This document shows positions 29,680-36,451 of a DNA stretch of 64,000 bases, piece after piece (within the stretch, counting starts at the first letter, position 1; every line of letters begins with the position of its first letter). Position numbers and translations under genes: made by a program. The notes beneath the pieces were generated by a model that saw only the letters and a list, made by a program, of their open reading frames with translations, was not told the DNA's origin and did no database searches. Origin of the DNA: Lihuaxuella thermophila (lineage in GTDB: Bacteria > Bacillota > Bacilli > Thermoactinomycetales > Thermoactinomycetaceae); assembly GCF_900110165.1 (NCBI RefSeq), contig NZ_FOCQ01000005.1, positions 62,001 to 126,000 of the forward strand. Direction: 5' to 3'.

Positions 29680-30177
29680 ATGAACCGATCTACTTCTAAA
29701 AAGATTCCTTTGATCATCGTCTGCTCTGTTTTAGTGCTGATGATTCTTTATGTTGTTTTCCAATCGTTTTTTGGATTTTATGAGGTATACGGAAACAGTA
29801 TGTCGCCGGCACTACAGGAGCATGAAATTTATCTCGTTCAAAAGAATGTGAATTCGCTTGAACGAGGAGACATCGTGGTTTTTTACCACCCGGATGAACA
29901 GATCACTTTTATCAAAAGAGTAATCGGTTTACCCAACGACATCGTTGAAATCAAGCAAAATCGCGTGTTTGTCAATGAACAAGCCGTCAATGAGCCATAT
30001 GTTAAGAAAAACCAGAAGATAAAGGATTACAAGCCTGTTCGTGTACCAGCAGGAAACATTTTTGTTTTGGGAGACGACGTGGCGCAAAGCTATGATAGCC
30101 GGGATTTTGGTATGGTTCGCATGGATTGGATCGAAGGAAAAATCAAGCAGGTGGGATCGGATGATGGAGAGCATTAG
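29680..30177 (+). CDS. Type I signal peptidase
   Basis: A 165-residue membrane-bound S26 peptidase that cleaves secretory signal peptides. ATG 29680 follows AAAGGAGG. One membrane anchor (IPLIIVCSVLVLMILYVVF) precedes the catalytic Ser in VYGNSMSPALQ and the general-base Lys in TFIKRVIGLPNDIVE; LGDDVAQSYDSRDFG is the box E signature. It is not next to housekeeping genes but opens the accessory unit with the YIP1-like protein and the toxin, overlapping the former by 14 bases. A role in processing that secreted protein is inferred. Confidence 0.93.
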   Translation: MNRSTSKKIPLIIVCSVLVLMILYVVFQSFFGFYEVYGNSMSPALQEHEIYLVQKNVNSLERGDIVVFYHPDEQITFIKRVIGLPNDIVEIKQNRVFVNEQAVNEPYVKKNQKIKDYKPVRVPAGNIFVLGDDVAQSYDSRDFGMVRMDWIEGKIKQVGSDDGEH

Positions 30178-30772
30178 AGAAATCTTTATATCTATGTGGC
30201 GACACCCCAAATCCGCCATTCGGCAGGCAATAGATCAGCATAGCAGAAAATTCACGATTTGGCTGGTTATTTTGTTCGGGATTACGTTATTTGTTGAGCA
30301 AGCATCCAATCGAAACTTAGGCGATGACTTTTCTTCTTTTACGATCTTCATCTTATCTCTCCTGTTGGGTCCTCTTTTCGGGATGACTGCCTGGGTATTC
30401 CTGTCAGGGATTAGCTACGGAACCGCACGAATCTTGGGCGGAACCGGAACCTGGGAAGAAACAAGAATTGCAACTACATGGGCAACGCTTCCCTACATCT
30501 CCAAGTGGATCGTGTTATTTTTCCAACTCATCATGTTTCGGGGAGAGCTGTTCACCAGTGAAACACCCATCATGGATGCAAGTCCGTTCCTGATGGTTTC
30601 CTTTCTTCTACTCAGTATCCTCGATTTTGCGATGACTTTCTGGTATATCTATGTTTTTTCAAATGCCATTGCGGAAGTACACGATTTTTCCGCATGGAAG
30701 GGTTTTCTCTCGGTTATTCTCATTCCTCTGTTGCTGGTGTTGTTTCTGTTTATACTCGCCACCGTATTGTAG
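30164..30772 (+). CDS. YIP1-like polytopic membrane protein
   Basis: A 202-residue protein with about five membrane segments (FTIWLVILFGITLFVEQ, FTIFILSLLLGPLFGMTAWV, YISKWIVLFFQLIM, LMVSFLLLSILDFAMTFWYI, FLSVILIPLLLVLFLFIL). The loop ARILGGTGTWEETRIATTWA resembles the Yip1 family. ATG 30164 gives a 7-base spacing to AGGTGGGA; ATG 30161 is also possible. It lies between the signal peptidase and the toxin gene in one apparent operon. Function unknown; a membrane partner for toxin delivery is only a guess. Confidence 0.75.
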   Translation: MESIREIFISMWRHPKSAIRQAIDQHSRKFTIWLVILFGITLFVEQASNRNLGDDFSSFTIFILSLLLGPLFGMTAWVFLSGISYGTARILGGTGTWEETRIATTWATLPYISKWIVLFFQLIMFRGELFTSETPIMDASPFLMVSFLLLSILDFAMTFWYIYVFSNAIAEVHDFSAWKGFLSVILIPLLLVLFLFILATVL

Positions 30773-30796
30773 AAAAAAGAAAAAGGGAGAGATATT

Positions 30797-32164
30797 GTGT
30801 GGCATCCATTTAAGGATTTTCTTGTTTCTAAGCGGGGATCATCTACCCTTGAGTATGTCCTTATTATTGGAGCCGGTGTGTTGTTAGCTATTATTTTAAT
30901 ACTGGCCATCAATAGTGATGAGATAAAAACATCGCTTGAAACTTCAGTAAGAAACGCGATCGAAGGGAAAGTCCCTGAAGGGGGTCATTCCCCTCAAACG
31001 GGGGATGTGCCTGAAAACAATAGTCCGGGTTTTCATCCGAATGGAAGTGCAAAGCGAAATGTAAATACGAGTCATAACGTAAATTCTGGCCATTCCGTTC
31101 CTGTTAATGATCAGAAAGATAACAGGAACCTTTGGGAAAAAGGACTGGATTATGTTTTTGGCGGCTGGAATGGCCCCGGCAAGGCATGGGACAGAGTTGT
31201 AGATGATTGGAACAAGATGTGGGATAACCCCGGGGAATACTGGTCAGAAGTGTTTGGATGGGAGGATATCAAAAATACCTGGAACCAATTGACTTCTGAG
31301 CCAGTTCAATATCTCAAAGATACCTGGGACCGAACTTGGAATGAAATAAAGGGAGTTTGGAATGATCCGTTAGGCACCGGTCAGCAGCTACTTGAAGATG
31401 TTATCGGTATCAACGATGCGAAGGCTTTCTGGAATGGTGTTGACCCTGAATCCGGGGAAGAGTTGTCCATCCTCGAACGTGTGATCCGAGGAGTCGAAGC
31501 TGTTCCGATTCCGCATACGAAAGCCGTCAAACTGGTTGACAAAGGGCTGGAGATCGGCAAGAAACTCTTCATTAAGCCCGCTTGCGGGAAAAAGAAAGGA
31601 AATGACTCTTGTCCCGTTGGTAAGCATGAGGATGGCAATGGTTTACTTTCTTCCGATGGAAAGTTTAAAGACCCAACATTAGAATCCTATTATCAGAAGT
31701 ATCTGGAACGTAAAGCGAAGGAAGGAAAAACTCCAAGAGACCGGTTAGAATGGAAGGAGGCAAGGGATTACTGGTTGAAGGATTCCCCGATGGCCAGAGG
31801 GAATCGATTTAATAAAAAAGCTGAAATAGAAGGATGGTATCCTTATAATGAAGTTCACCTCAGTAATGGTAAACGTTTGGATTCGTATGATCCAATAAAA
31901 GGAGAAATTGTGTCGAGGAAAGCGACAGACCTGGACATGATCGACATGGCTACATTTGAAGCATACTTAAAAGAGTTAAAAAATAAATACAAACCCGGCA
32001 CCAAGATCCGATCAAATAAATACAGAAGAATTGACGGTCAAGAGCTGAAAGGAAAACAAATACTTGAAATCCCTGCATCGAATCGAAACTTTAGTGAAAT
32101 ACAAGATTATATTGATTTGGCTAAAAATAAGTATGGGATTGAAATCAGGTTCAGGGAGGAATAA
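30797..32164 (+). CDS. Polymorphic toxin with Flp-pilin-like N-terminus and nuclease-like C-terminus
   Basis: A 455-residue multidomain protein. Residues 11-40 look like a Flp/type IVb prepilin: G14 then SSTLEY with Glu at +5, followed by a hydrophobic helix. Residues 55-110 are a Gly/Asn/Ser-rich linker. Residues 113-190 are a Trp-rich repeat area (WDRVVDDWNKMWDNPGEYW, TWDRTWNEIKGVWNDP). Residues 205-260 resemble the pretoxin TG domain (GVDPESGEELSILERV). Residues 334-455 look like a restriction-endonuclease-fold toxin, with E352, D362 and E370...K375 in NEVHLSNGKRLDSYD and GEIVSRK. GTG 30797 start. Domain names are my reading; the immunity gene follows by 3 bases. Confidence 0.8.
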   Translation: MWHPFKDFLVSKRGSSTLEYVLIIGAGVLLAIILILAINSDEIKTSLETSVRNAIEGKVPEGGHSPQTGDVPENNSPGFHPNGSAKRNVNTSHNVNSGHSVPVNDQKDNRNLWEKGLDYVFGGWNGPGKAWDRVVDDWNKMWDNPGEYWSEVFGWEDIKNTWNQLTSEPVQYLKDTWDRTWNEIKGVWNDPLGTGQQLLEDVIGINDAKAFWNGVDPESGEELSILERVIRGVEAVPIPHTKAVKLVDKGLEIGKKLFIKPACGKKKGNDSCPVGKHEDGNGLLSSDGKFKDPTLESYYQKYLERKAKEGKTPRDRLEWKEARDYWLKDSPMARGNRFNKKAEIEGWYPYNEVHLSNGKRLDSYDPIKGEIVSRKATDLDMIDMATFEAYLKELKNKYKPGTKIRSNKYRRIDGQELKGKQILEIPASNRNFSEIQDYIDLAKNKYGIEIRFREE

Positions 32165-32167
32165 TCA

Positions 32168-32641
32168 ATGCATTTACCACCGGAAACCAAGGCGGCATTA
32201 GAGAAGATTGATTTTATTCACAGGTACAAAAGCTTATCTGCCAAGTATTATTGTGATCTTGATGAGAGTTTTATGAATGTTGACAATCATGAGGTCTTGC
32301 GCATATTTAAAGAATTGGGTTACCATGCTCGTTTCGACAAGAGGGAAAACTTCTTTCATATTGTGGAGGAATCACCCCCATGTAAATTTGAATTTAATAT
32401 ATCCCTCAAACATGGTTTTCTGGAGTTCATATGGGGAACATGGAAGGATGGGGAGTTACTGATCGGTGATCCGTGGGGGATGTTAAAGAACTTATTGGAT
32501 GGCAGAGACGAAAGTGTAAGGTTACCCGGATTCCGCAATTACCATGAATTGAAAGAAATATTGGAAGAAGCGTTTTTGATGTATGAGGATTTTAAACGGG
32601 AACTGCTTTCTGTCTGCCGGAAGGAAACAGGGGAGGTTTAG
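32168..32641 (+). CDS. Probable immunity protein of the 30797 toxin
   Basis: A 157-residue soluble, acidic protein that I do not place in a named family. The start is only 3 bases after the toxin stop, with GGGAGGAATA as SD in the toxin end. It has no signal peptide, as expected for a cytoplasmic immunity protein to a nuclease. Aromatic and acidic patches (GFLEFIWGTWKDGELLIGDP, ILEEAFLMYEDFKREL) fit a binding protein. The assignment rests on position and size. Confidence 0.65.
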   Translation: MHLPPETKAALEKIDFIHRYKSLSAKYYCDLDESFMNVDNHEVLRIFKELGYHARFDKRENFFHIVEESPPCKFEFNISLKHGFLEFIWGTWKDGELLIGDPWGMLKNLLDGRDESVRLPGFRNYHELKEILEEAFLMYEDFKRELLSVCRKETGEV

Positions 32642-32748
32642 CGTTCATTGATGATCGCCGGAGTGTAATTTTTTGTATAAATGGTTTTTCTCTATGAAAA
32701 TCTAAAATTATATCGTTTTGGTGTATATTATTTTTGTTCCAAAAGTGA

Positions 32749-32777
32749 TTATCCACATAAAACACAGGTTATCCACA
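32749..32777. promoter_or_regulatory. Two perfect DnaA boxes in direct repeat
   Basis: TTATCCACA occurs at 32749-32757 and again at 32769-32777, 20 bases apart in the same orientation, within an AT-rich intergenic stretch (32642-32841) that has no gene. Both match the consensus TTATNCACA perfectly. Confidence 0.7.
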
Positions 32778-32841
32778 ATTTTAATAAAATATTTTATTTT
32801 TATTTCAAATAGGTTACGATGTTACGTAGATGTTACAAATG

Positions 32842-32876
32842 AAAAAAGGAGGCTGTTCATTGCCGCCTCCTTTTCT
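32842..32876. terminator. Bidirectional terminator
   Basis: AAAAGGAGGC and GCCTCCTTTT flank a short loop, with A and T runs on the two sides; it can serve the toxin-immunity unit (+) and the methyltransferase gene (-). Confidence 0.75.
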
Positions 32877-32920
32877 TTAAAAATCGAGCGCAAACCAGAG
32901 GCCGTTGATGATACTAGTAG

Positions 32921-33637
32921 CTATTTGTGCGCTTGAACGATCAAGAAATGCGGATTTTTCATCAAGTAGTCATACGATTCGGATTTCATGGGTAATTTTT
33001 CCAGGAATTCTCCAACGGGTTGGGGCTCAACAATGCGGTCAAGTGTGAAGTGTTCCGTTGTTGCGTTAATGATTTCATGCAGAGGTCTTCGATAGAAAGA
33101 TACCTTTACAGAACCGGACTCCTTTTTTTTCCATTCATCCACCAACCATTCCTGTGCGAAGTAGTCCGGTCTTTGAAACATGGTATAGTCCATAAATGGG
33201 TGATGTACCGAGAATACGAGTTGCCCGCCGCGTTTCATGACACGATGGAACTCCCGGAAAGCAGATGACCAGTCATCCATGTAGTGCAGAGTGAGTGAGC
33301 TTACAATCAGGTGGAACGTCTCATCACGAAATGGAAGCGGTTCACTTAAATCTTGAACAAATATACTTGCTTTCTCACCGACTCTTCTTTTGGCTGCTTG
33401 CACCATTTCCGGGCTTAGATCAACAGCTGTAACATTGGCACCCAGCTTTACGAATTGCTCCGTATACCAGCTTGTGGCGCACCCCGCATCCAGAACATTC
33501 AATCCGCTCATATTGCTTGGCAAAAGTTTCATCATGGCCGGACGCTCGTAATAGGCATTATAACCACTCTCATTATCCACATTCTTCTCGTAATCTTTGG
33601 CCAGTATTGAAAAAGCTGCCAACACTTTATTTTTCAC
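32921..33637 (-). CDS. Class I SAM-dependent methyltransferase
   Basis: A 238-residue methyltransferase, substrate unknown. GTG at 33635-33637 is preferred because GGAGG lies 11 bases upstream on the minus strand; ATG 33655 overlaps that SD and has none of its own. Motif I is VLDAGCATSWYTEQFVKLGA, next VTAVDLSPEMVQAAKRR, then LIVSSLTLHYMDDW and HRVMKRGGQLVFSVHHPF. This pattern is the common Methyltransf_11 family. Together with the isomerase it is part of the accessory segment. Confidence 0.85.
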   Translation of the reverse strand: MKNKVLAAFSILAKDYEKNVDNESGYNAYYERPAMMKLLPSNMSGLNVLDAGCATSWYTEQFVKLGANVTAVDLSPEMVQAAKRRVGEKASIFVQDLSEPLPFRDETFHLIVSSLTLHYMDDWSSAFREFHRVMKRGGQLVFSVHHPFMDYTMFQRPDYFAQEWLVDEWKKKESGSVKVSFYRRPLHEIINATTEHFTLDRIVEPQPVGEFLEKLPMKSESYDYLMKNPHFLIVQAHK

Positions 33638-33691
33638 TTTTCCGTCCGCCTCCATTTTCAGAAAGATAAGAAATCATGGGGTGGTATAAAG

Positions 33692-33730
33692 AAAGGAAGC
33701 TGGTTCTAATTCCCAAGCTTCCTTTTCTTT
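33692..33730. terminator. Terminator after the isomerase gene
   Basis: AAAGGAAGCT pairs with AGCTTCCTTT around a 14-base loop. It lies at the 3' end of the minus-strand isomerase gene. Confidence 0.7.
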
Positions 33731-33731
33731 T

Positions 33732-34652
33732 TCAGCTTCTTTTTAAATCGCGAAGGGTGTTCAGCATCTGGGTGAGTTGTTCGTGAGTCTGTCCCGCGGC
33801 AAGTGTGATGCAGACTTCATTGTCCACTTGCTCCGCAAAGGTGAGGAGTTCCCCATAAGCAGAGGCCGGGAATGGAATGTGGGCCGTCTCAGGGGTATCT
33901 CCCCAGCTTACGGCATATGAAAGGCGGATCAGTGAAACATGGGGTTTCACCTGAGTATAGAAGTCGATCCAGGATTTGGTGGAGCTCAGTATTTCCTTTT
34001 CGGTGGCCCCGGCAAACATGCTGCGAGAACGGTGCATGTAAGTCAACACATTGGAAGTAATGCGCGCATGGGCAGTATCCAAGCAGAGTTTGGCATCCGT
34101 TGCCTCGATGATCTGCAGCAGATGGCGAGGGGTCCGGAGAGCCGGGTAGATGGCGGATTGGCCCGGTTCAAAATAGGAATCGCTGCCCATCGGAGAGTTT
34201 TCAATCAACAGCTGGATGCCCAGTTCTTTTAGCGTGCCCTCCAATTGTTGGATTTGTGAAATCACCCGTTCCACATACTGCGTTTTAAAATCGTGCAGGG
34301 CGTTAAAGTCAGTCGGTCGCTGATCCAGATATTCAAAAATGGCTCCCAACGGGACGGTCGCCCCATGGCAAACCACCTGCCGTTGGTCGGACAGAAGAAC
34401 GGAATCCACCGTCTCCAACCAGTATTTCCACTCATCCACCGAGAAAGAGGGCGTACCCATCCCCAACCGCTTGGGCATCCGAAAAGCGACGGGAGTGATG
34501 CCTGTAAGATCAATGATTTCTTTTATCTCTTCCGCAGTGTAATGATCTTCCGGCAGTTGGAGCTCCACGCGTGTAATCCCCGTGTCTCGCACTTGATGCA
34601 GACGGTGGAGATCAAGGGAAAGAGTCGCTGAAATGGGATTTGAAAATAGCAT
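33732..34652 (-). CDS. Sugar phosphate isomerase/epimerase-like TIM-barrel protein
   Basis: A 306-residue protein of the xylose isomerase-like TIM barrel (AP endonuclease 2) superfamily. ATG 34650-34652 (MLFSNPISATLSLD) has GGAGG 7 bases upstream. Metal-ligand type positions are seen in LLIENSPMG (Glu at strand 5), AKLCLDTAHARI (Asp-x-x-His) and SLIRLSYAV. The substrate cannot be told. The 317-base gap before ccpN (34656-34972) holds the two divergent promoters and no gene I can support. Confidence 0.8.
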   Translation of the reverse strand: MLFSNPISATLSLDLHRLHQVRDTGITRVELQLPEDHYTAEEIKEIIDLTGITPVAFRMPKRLGMGTPSFSVDEWKYWLETVDSVLLSDQRQVVCHGATVPLGAIFEYLDQRPTDFNALHDFKTQYVERVISQIQQLEGTLKELGIQLLIENSPMGSDSYFEPGQSAIYPALRTPRHLLQIIEATDAKLCLDTAHARITSNVLTYMHRSRSMFAGATEKEILSSTKSWIDFYTQVKPHVSLIRLSYAVSWGDTPETAHIPFPASAYGELLTFAEQVDNEVCITLAAGQTHEQLTQMLNTLRDLKRS

Positions 34653-34884
34653 CACATTTCCTCCATTATACAGTCTATCTTTTAATTTTATAGAAAAAGA
34701 CGTTATAATAACAGTCTTCCCCCGAACATTCTTGCTTAATAAAGCATGGATGGCAAAGGATCAAACCATACTGGGAAGACATGGTTGCGGCAGCTGGGCT
34801 TCTGGCCTCGTGGCCGCCGGAAAACGGTGTCTGCACAGAAGTTCCCAACTGTTCCGGTGGCACAAAAAACTTTAACAAAAAATG

Positions 34885-34913
34885 TTGCCGTGGTAAAGTG
34901 TTAACGATATAGT
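34885..34913 (+). promoter_or_regulatory. Promoter of ccpN-ppsR
   Basis: TTGCCG (34885-34890), 17-base spacer, TATAGT (34908-34913), 59 bases before the proposed ATC start. Confidence 0.5.
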
Positions 34914-34972
34914 ATATACTAAATAGGGCAATGTGAATAAAAGTATAGCACATTTCTGGGAGGTGCGGCACC

Positions 34973-35611
34973 ATCGAGCTTTCCAAGCGTCAAGAAAAAA
35001 TTCTTGAGATCGTAAAAGCAGAGGGGCCGATCACGGGCGAACAAATCGCGGAAAAGCTGAATTTGACACGGGCAACTCTGCGCCCGGATCTTGCCATCTT
35101 GACCATGGCCGGATTTCTGGACGCCCGCCCACGGGTAGGTTATTTTTACTCGGGAAAATCGGCGAATCAGCTATTGGGGGAGCATGTTCGGAATCTATAC
35201 GTGAAAGATTATAAATCTTTGCCGATCGTGGTGAAAGAAGAGACATCCGTGTATGATGCCATCTGCACCATGTTTTTGGAAGATGTTGGTTCTCTTTATG
35301 TGATCAAAAAAGAAGGCCAGCTGTCCGGGGTAATTTCAAGGAAAGATTTGTTGCAGGCGGCGATGGGGAAACAGGATCTCTCCGCCGTTCCGGTTGGGGT
35401 GATTATGACCCGGATGCCCAATATCGTCATGTGCCGCCCGGAAGACACCTTATATCATGCGGCTCTTTCGATGATGAGGCATCAAGTCGATTCGCTGCCG
35501 GTTGTCAGGCCTTTCCCGGACAGACCCGACGATTTCGAGGTGATTGGCCGCATCAGCAAAACAACGATTGTCAAAGCATTTGTCGAACTTGGACAACATA
35601 TCAAGGTATAA
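34973..35611 (+). CDS. ccpN: Gluconeogenesis repressor CcpN (HTH plus two CBS domains), apparent ATC start
   Basis: A 212-residue repressor that, in B. subtilis, controls gapB and pckA together with ppsR. Residues 1-60 are the HTH ([39 protein letters not shown]), followed by two CBS domains ([30 protein letters not shown]). The homologous N-terminus extends back to T-I-E-L at 34970. An in-frame TAG lies at 34946-34948 and no ATG/GTG/TTG falls after it before the conserved region. ATC 34973 lies 7 bases after GGGAGGTG (34958-34965), so I call an ATC start. Confidence 0.88.
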   Translation: MELSKRQEKILEIVKAEGPITGEQIAEKLNLTRATLRPDLAILTMAGFLDARPRVGYFYSGKSANQLLGEHVRNLYVKDYKSLPIVVKEETSVYDAICTMFLEDVGSLYVIKKEGQLSGVISRKDLLQAAMGKQDLSAVPVGVIMTRMPNIVMCRPEDTLYHAALSMMRHQVDSLPVVRPFPDRPDDFEVIGRISKTTIVKAFVELGQHIKV

Positions 35612-35627
35612 GAGGAGGAGAGGACCT

Positions 35628-36449
35628 ATATCCGCGAAAGAGCATCAACCCGTAGTTTATGTCGTTTCTGATTCCGTAGGAGAAACGGCCGAATTTGTCG
35701 TTCGGGCGGCTTCCAGCCAGTTTAGCAGCAATAGTATCGACATTCGGCGAGTTCCGTACGTCACAGACCGGGGGACGATCCTGGAAACGGTTCAAGCCGC
35801 CAAAGAAGAGAATGCCTTGATCGCTTTTACGCTGGTAGTGCCTGAGCTGACCCAGCTGTTGATTGAAGAAGCAGGCCGCAAACAAGTGCCTGTCGTCGAT
35901 ATTATGGGTCCGATGATCGACGGCCTTGCCAAACTGTTTCAGCGCCAGCCGCGCAGGGAACCCGGTTTGATCCACAAGTTGGATGATGAATACTTCCGCA
36001 AAGTGGAAGCGATCGAGTTTGCCGTGAAATATGACGACGGCAGAGACCCGCGCGGACTCTTAAGCGCGGATGTTGTTTTGATCGGGGTTTCGCGTACTTC
36101 GAAAACGCCGCTGTCCATGTATTTGGCTCACAAGCGGTTAAAAGTGGCCAATGTTCCGTTGGTTCCGGAAGTAGAGCCCCCGGATGAGCTGTTTTTGATT
36201 CCGTCAAACCGGTGTATCGGGCTCACCATCGATCCCCATCAGTTGAACAATATCCGCCGGGAGCGGCTCAAGTCGCTGGGTCTGGCATCAGGAGCCAACT
36301 ACGCCAACATGGAACGGATTTTGGAGGAGCTGGAATATGCGGAGAAAGTGATCCGCAAAGTGGGGTGCCCCCTTATCGATGTTTCCAATAAAGCAGTCGA
36401 AGAAACAGCGAACATTATCCTGGACATGCTGAAAAAAGGAGGAAAATAA
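35628..36449 (+). CDS. ppsR: Bifunctional PPDK regulatory protein PpsR, apparent ATA start
   Basis: A 273-residue DUF299 kinase/phosphorylase (YqfL) that switches pyruvate phosphate dikinase, the next gene. The conserved start [19 protein letters not shown] follows ATA 35628, 7 bases after AGGAGGAG (35613-35620). No ATG, GTG or TTG lies between the SD and the conserved region; the only upstream one sits inside ccpN without an SD. The ADP-binding P-loop is [17 protein letters not shown], and [20 protein letters not shown] is the family signature. It is 16 bases from ccpN and 2 from ppdK. Confidence 0.93.
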   Translation: MSAKEHQPVVYVVSDSVGETAEFVVRAASSQFSSNSIDIRRVPYVTDRGTILETVQAAKEENALIAFTLVVPELTQLLIEEAGRKQVPVVDIMGPMIDGLAKLFQRQPRREPGLIHKLDDEYFRKVEAIEFAVKYDDGRDPRGLLSADVVLIGVSRTSKTPLSMYLAHKRLKVANVPLVPEVEPPDELFLIPSNRCIGLTIDPHQLNNIRRERLKSLGLASGANYANMERILEELEYAEKVIRKVGCPLIDVSNKAVEETANIILDMLKKGGK

Positions 36450-36451
36450 AC

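Noticed and set aside
34633-34875. 80-codon frame between the isomerase gene and ccpN
   Set aside because: Overlaps the isomerase start region, lacks an SD and has no recognisable sequence.
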